In this document: piece by piece, positions 5,747 to 6,316 of the stretch
How positions within the stretch are numbered: position 1 is the stretch's first letter
Layout of the letters: every line of letters begins with the position of its first letter
Origin: Spirochaetaceae bacterium
Lineage (GTDB): Bacteria; Spirochaetota; Spirochaetia; Treponematales; Breznakiellaceae
Length of the DNA: 6,316 nt
Direction of reading: 5' to 3'
Assembly (NCBI GenBank): GCA_031284085.1
Contig: JAITAM010000167.1
Location: 1 to 6,316 of the forward strand
The notes under the pieces: model-generated
The model's input: the letters and a program-made list of their open reading frames with translations, nothing else
Told to the model about the DNA's origin: nothing
Database searches by the model: none
Position numbers and translations under genes: made by a program

Positions 5747-6299
5747 ACTGGAGTACCTTCAGCTCTGACTTCAAGATTGTGTCGTCCACGAAAGAGATAA
5801 TCCTTGTAATCCCATGTTCCCGATGATATGCCCCGCTGTACTTCCATTCATGAGGTTTTTTTACAAGCCCGGCCTTAACAGGGTTCTGATCGATGTAATT
5901 ATACACGTTCCAGAAGTCCTGCTCGTCCGTTATCACTCGTGAATAGAACCTATCTCCCCAGAAATGTCCAGTCTTGTGGTTCATTTTGTTCCACCGGATC
6001 GCAAATACCATCTTAATCCATTTCAATATCTCAGAAAGACTTTGTCCCTCTGCTGGAGTGATGAGAAAATGGAAATGGTTAGACATGATACAAAAGTTCC
6101 AAAGCTTGAATTTGAAACCTTTTACCGTTAATGCTTCCTCGATTATGGCGAGGAACAGCTCTTTCATCTTATCGGGATCGAGTTCAAAAAGGAAACGATT
6201 AACTACCGAGAAGATATAATAGGTGAGGCCTAAATCAGTACGGCCTCGTGGCGAATAATGCGAAGACATGGTACATAGATAACGGGGTAAACATGGCAT
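5745..6299 (-). CDS. HUH/Y1 transposase, IS200-like, REP-associated (RAYT) type
   Basis: This 184-residue protein is predicted to nick and rejoin single-stranded DNA through a 5'-phosphotyrosine. It has the Y1_Tnp (PF01797-type) signature. The metal-binding HUH motif is H75-F-H77 within FCIMSNHFHFLITP. GHFWGDRFYS (111-120) follows, and then NVYNYIDQNPVKAGLV (131-146), where Y135 is the likely catalytic tyrosine and Y133 the alternative. The HUH-to-Tyr spacing and the FWGDRFYS / NPVKAGLV blocks are those of RAYT proteins rather than compact IS200 TnpA. The frame is intact: a TAA lies three codons before the first ATG, so the gene is complete. A second ATG at 6269 (MSSHYSPRGRTDLG) is as likely a start, since neither has a clear ribosome binding site. 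No tnpB, and no partner on the visible side. RAYTs are usually single-copy domesticated genes; mobility cannot be judged without the right flank. Confidence 0.9.
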   Translation of the reverse strand: MPCLPRYLCTMSSHYSPRGRTDLGLTYYIFSVVNRFLFELDPDKMKELFLAIIEEALTVKGFKFKLWNFCIMSNHFHFLITPAEGQSLSEILKWIKMVFAIRWNKMNHKTGHFWGDRFYSRVITDEQDFWNVYNYIDQNPVKAGLVKKPHEWKYSGAYHREHGITRIISFVDDTILKSELKVLQ

Positions 6300-6316
6300 T
6301 TTGCTTTAGTCAGCTG

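Overview
The window has four regions. (1) Positions 1-333 hold a phase-locked 21-bp tandem repeat and an AT-rich leader with no convincing complete gene. (2) Positions 334-1587 (+) encode a 12-helix major facilitator exporter of the macrolide-efflux (Mef-like) type. (3) Positions 1588-1971 lie between two convergent genes and contain three ~61-64 bp repeats, each ending in a small palindrome, plus a fourth palindrome beside the purL stop. (4) Positions 1972-6299 hold two minus-strand genes: purL, a very large single-chain phosphoribosylformylglycinamidine synthase with a fused glutaminase, and upstream of it a small HUH/Y1 transposase of the REP-associated (RAYT) type.

Organism: the single-chain 'clade II' PurL, a solitary RAYT-like gene, a Mef-like exporter and repeat-rich intergenic DNA would suit a host-associated Treponema (spirochaete) of intermediate GC. 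Clade II PurL also occurs in Clostridia and Bacteroidota, so this is inference, not proof. No rRNA, tRNA, CRISPR array or phage gene is visible.

The genes do not form an obvious pathway. purL has no other purine gene beside it, the exporter is transcribed toward it, and the transposase lies upstream on purL's strand. The most notable regulatory feature is shared by exporter and purL. Each has a good sigma-70-like promoter whose -10 hexamer ends exactly 6 nt before the ATG, and neither has a Shine-Dalgarno sequence, so both mRNAs are predicted to be leaderless. The second notable feature is the palindrome array between the convergent genes, where one repeat carries a paired C-to-G / G-to-C change that keeps the stem intact.

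I did not find a convincing new multi-gene defence or metabolic system. The unusual signals are in the non-coding DNA.
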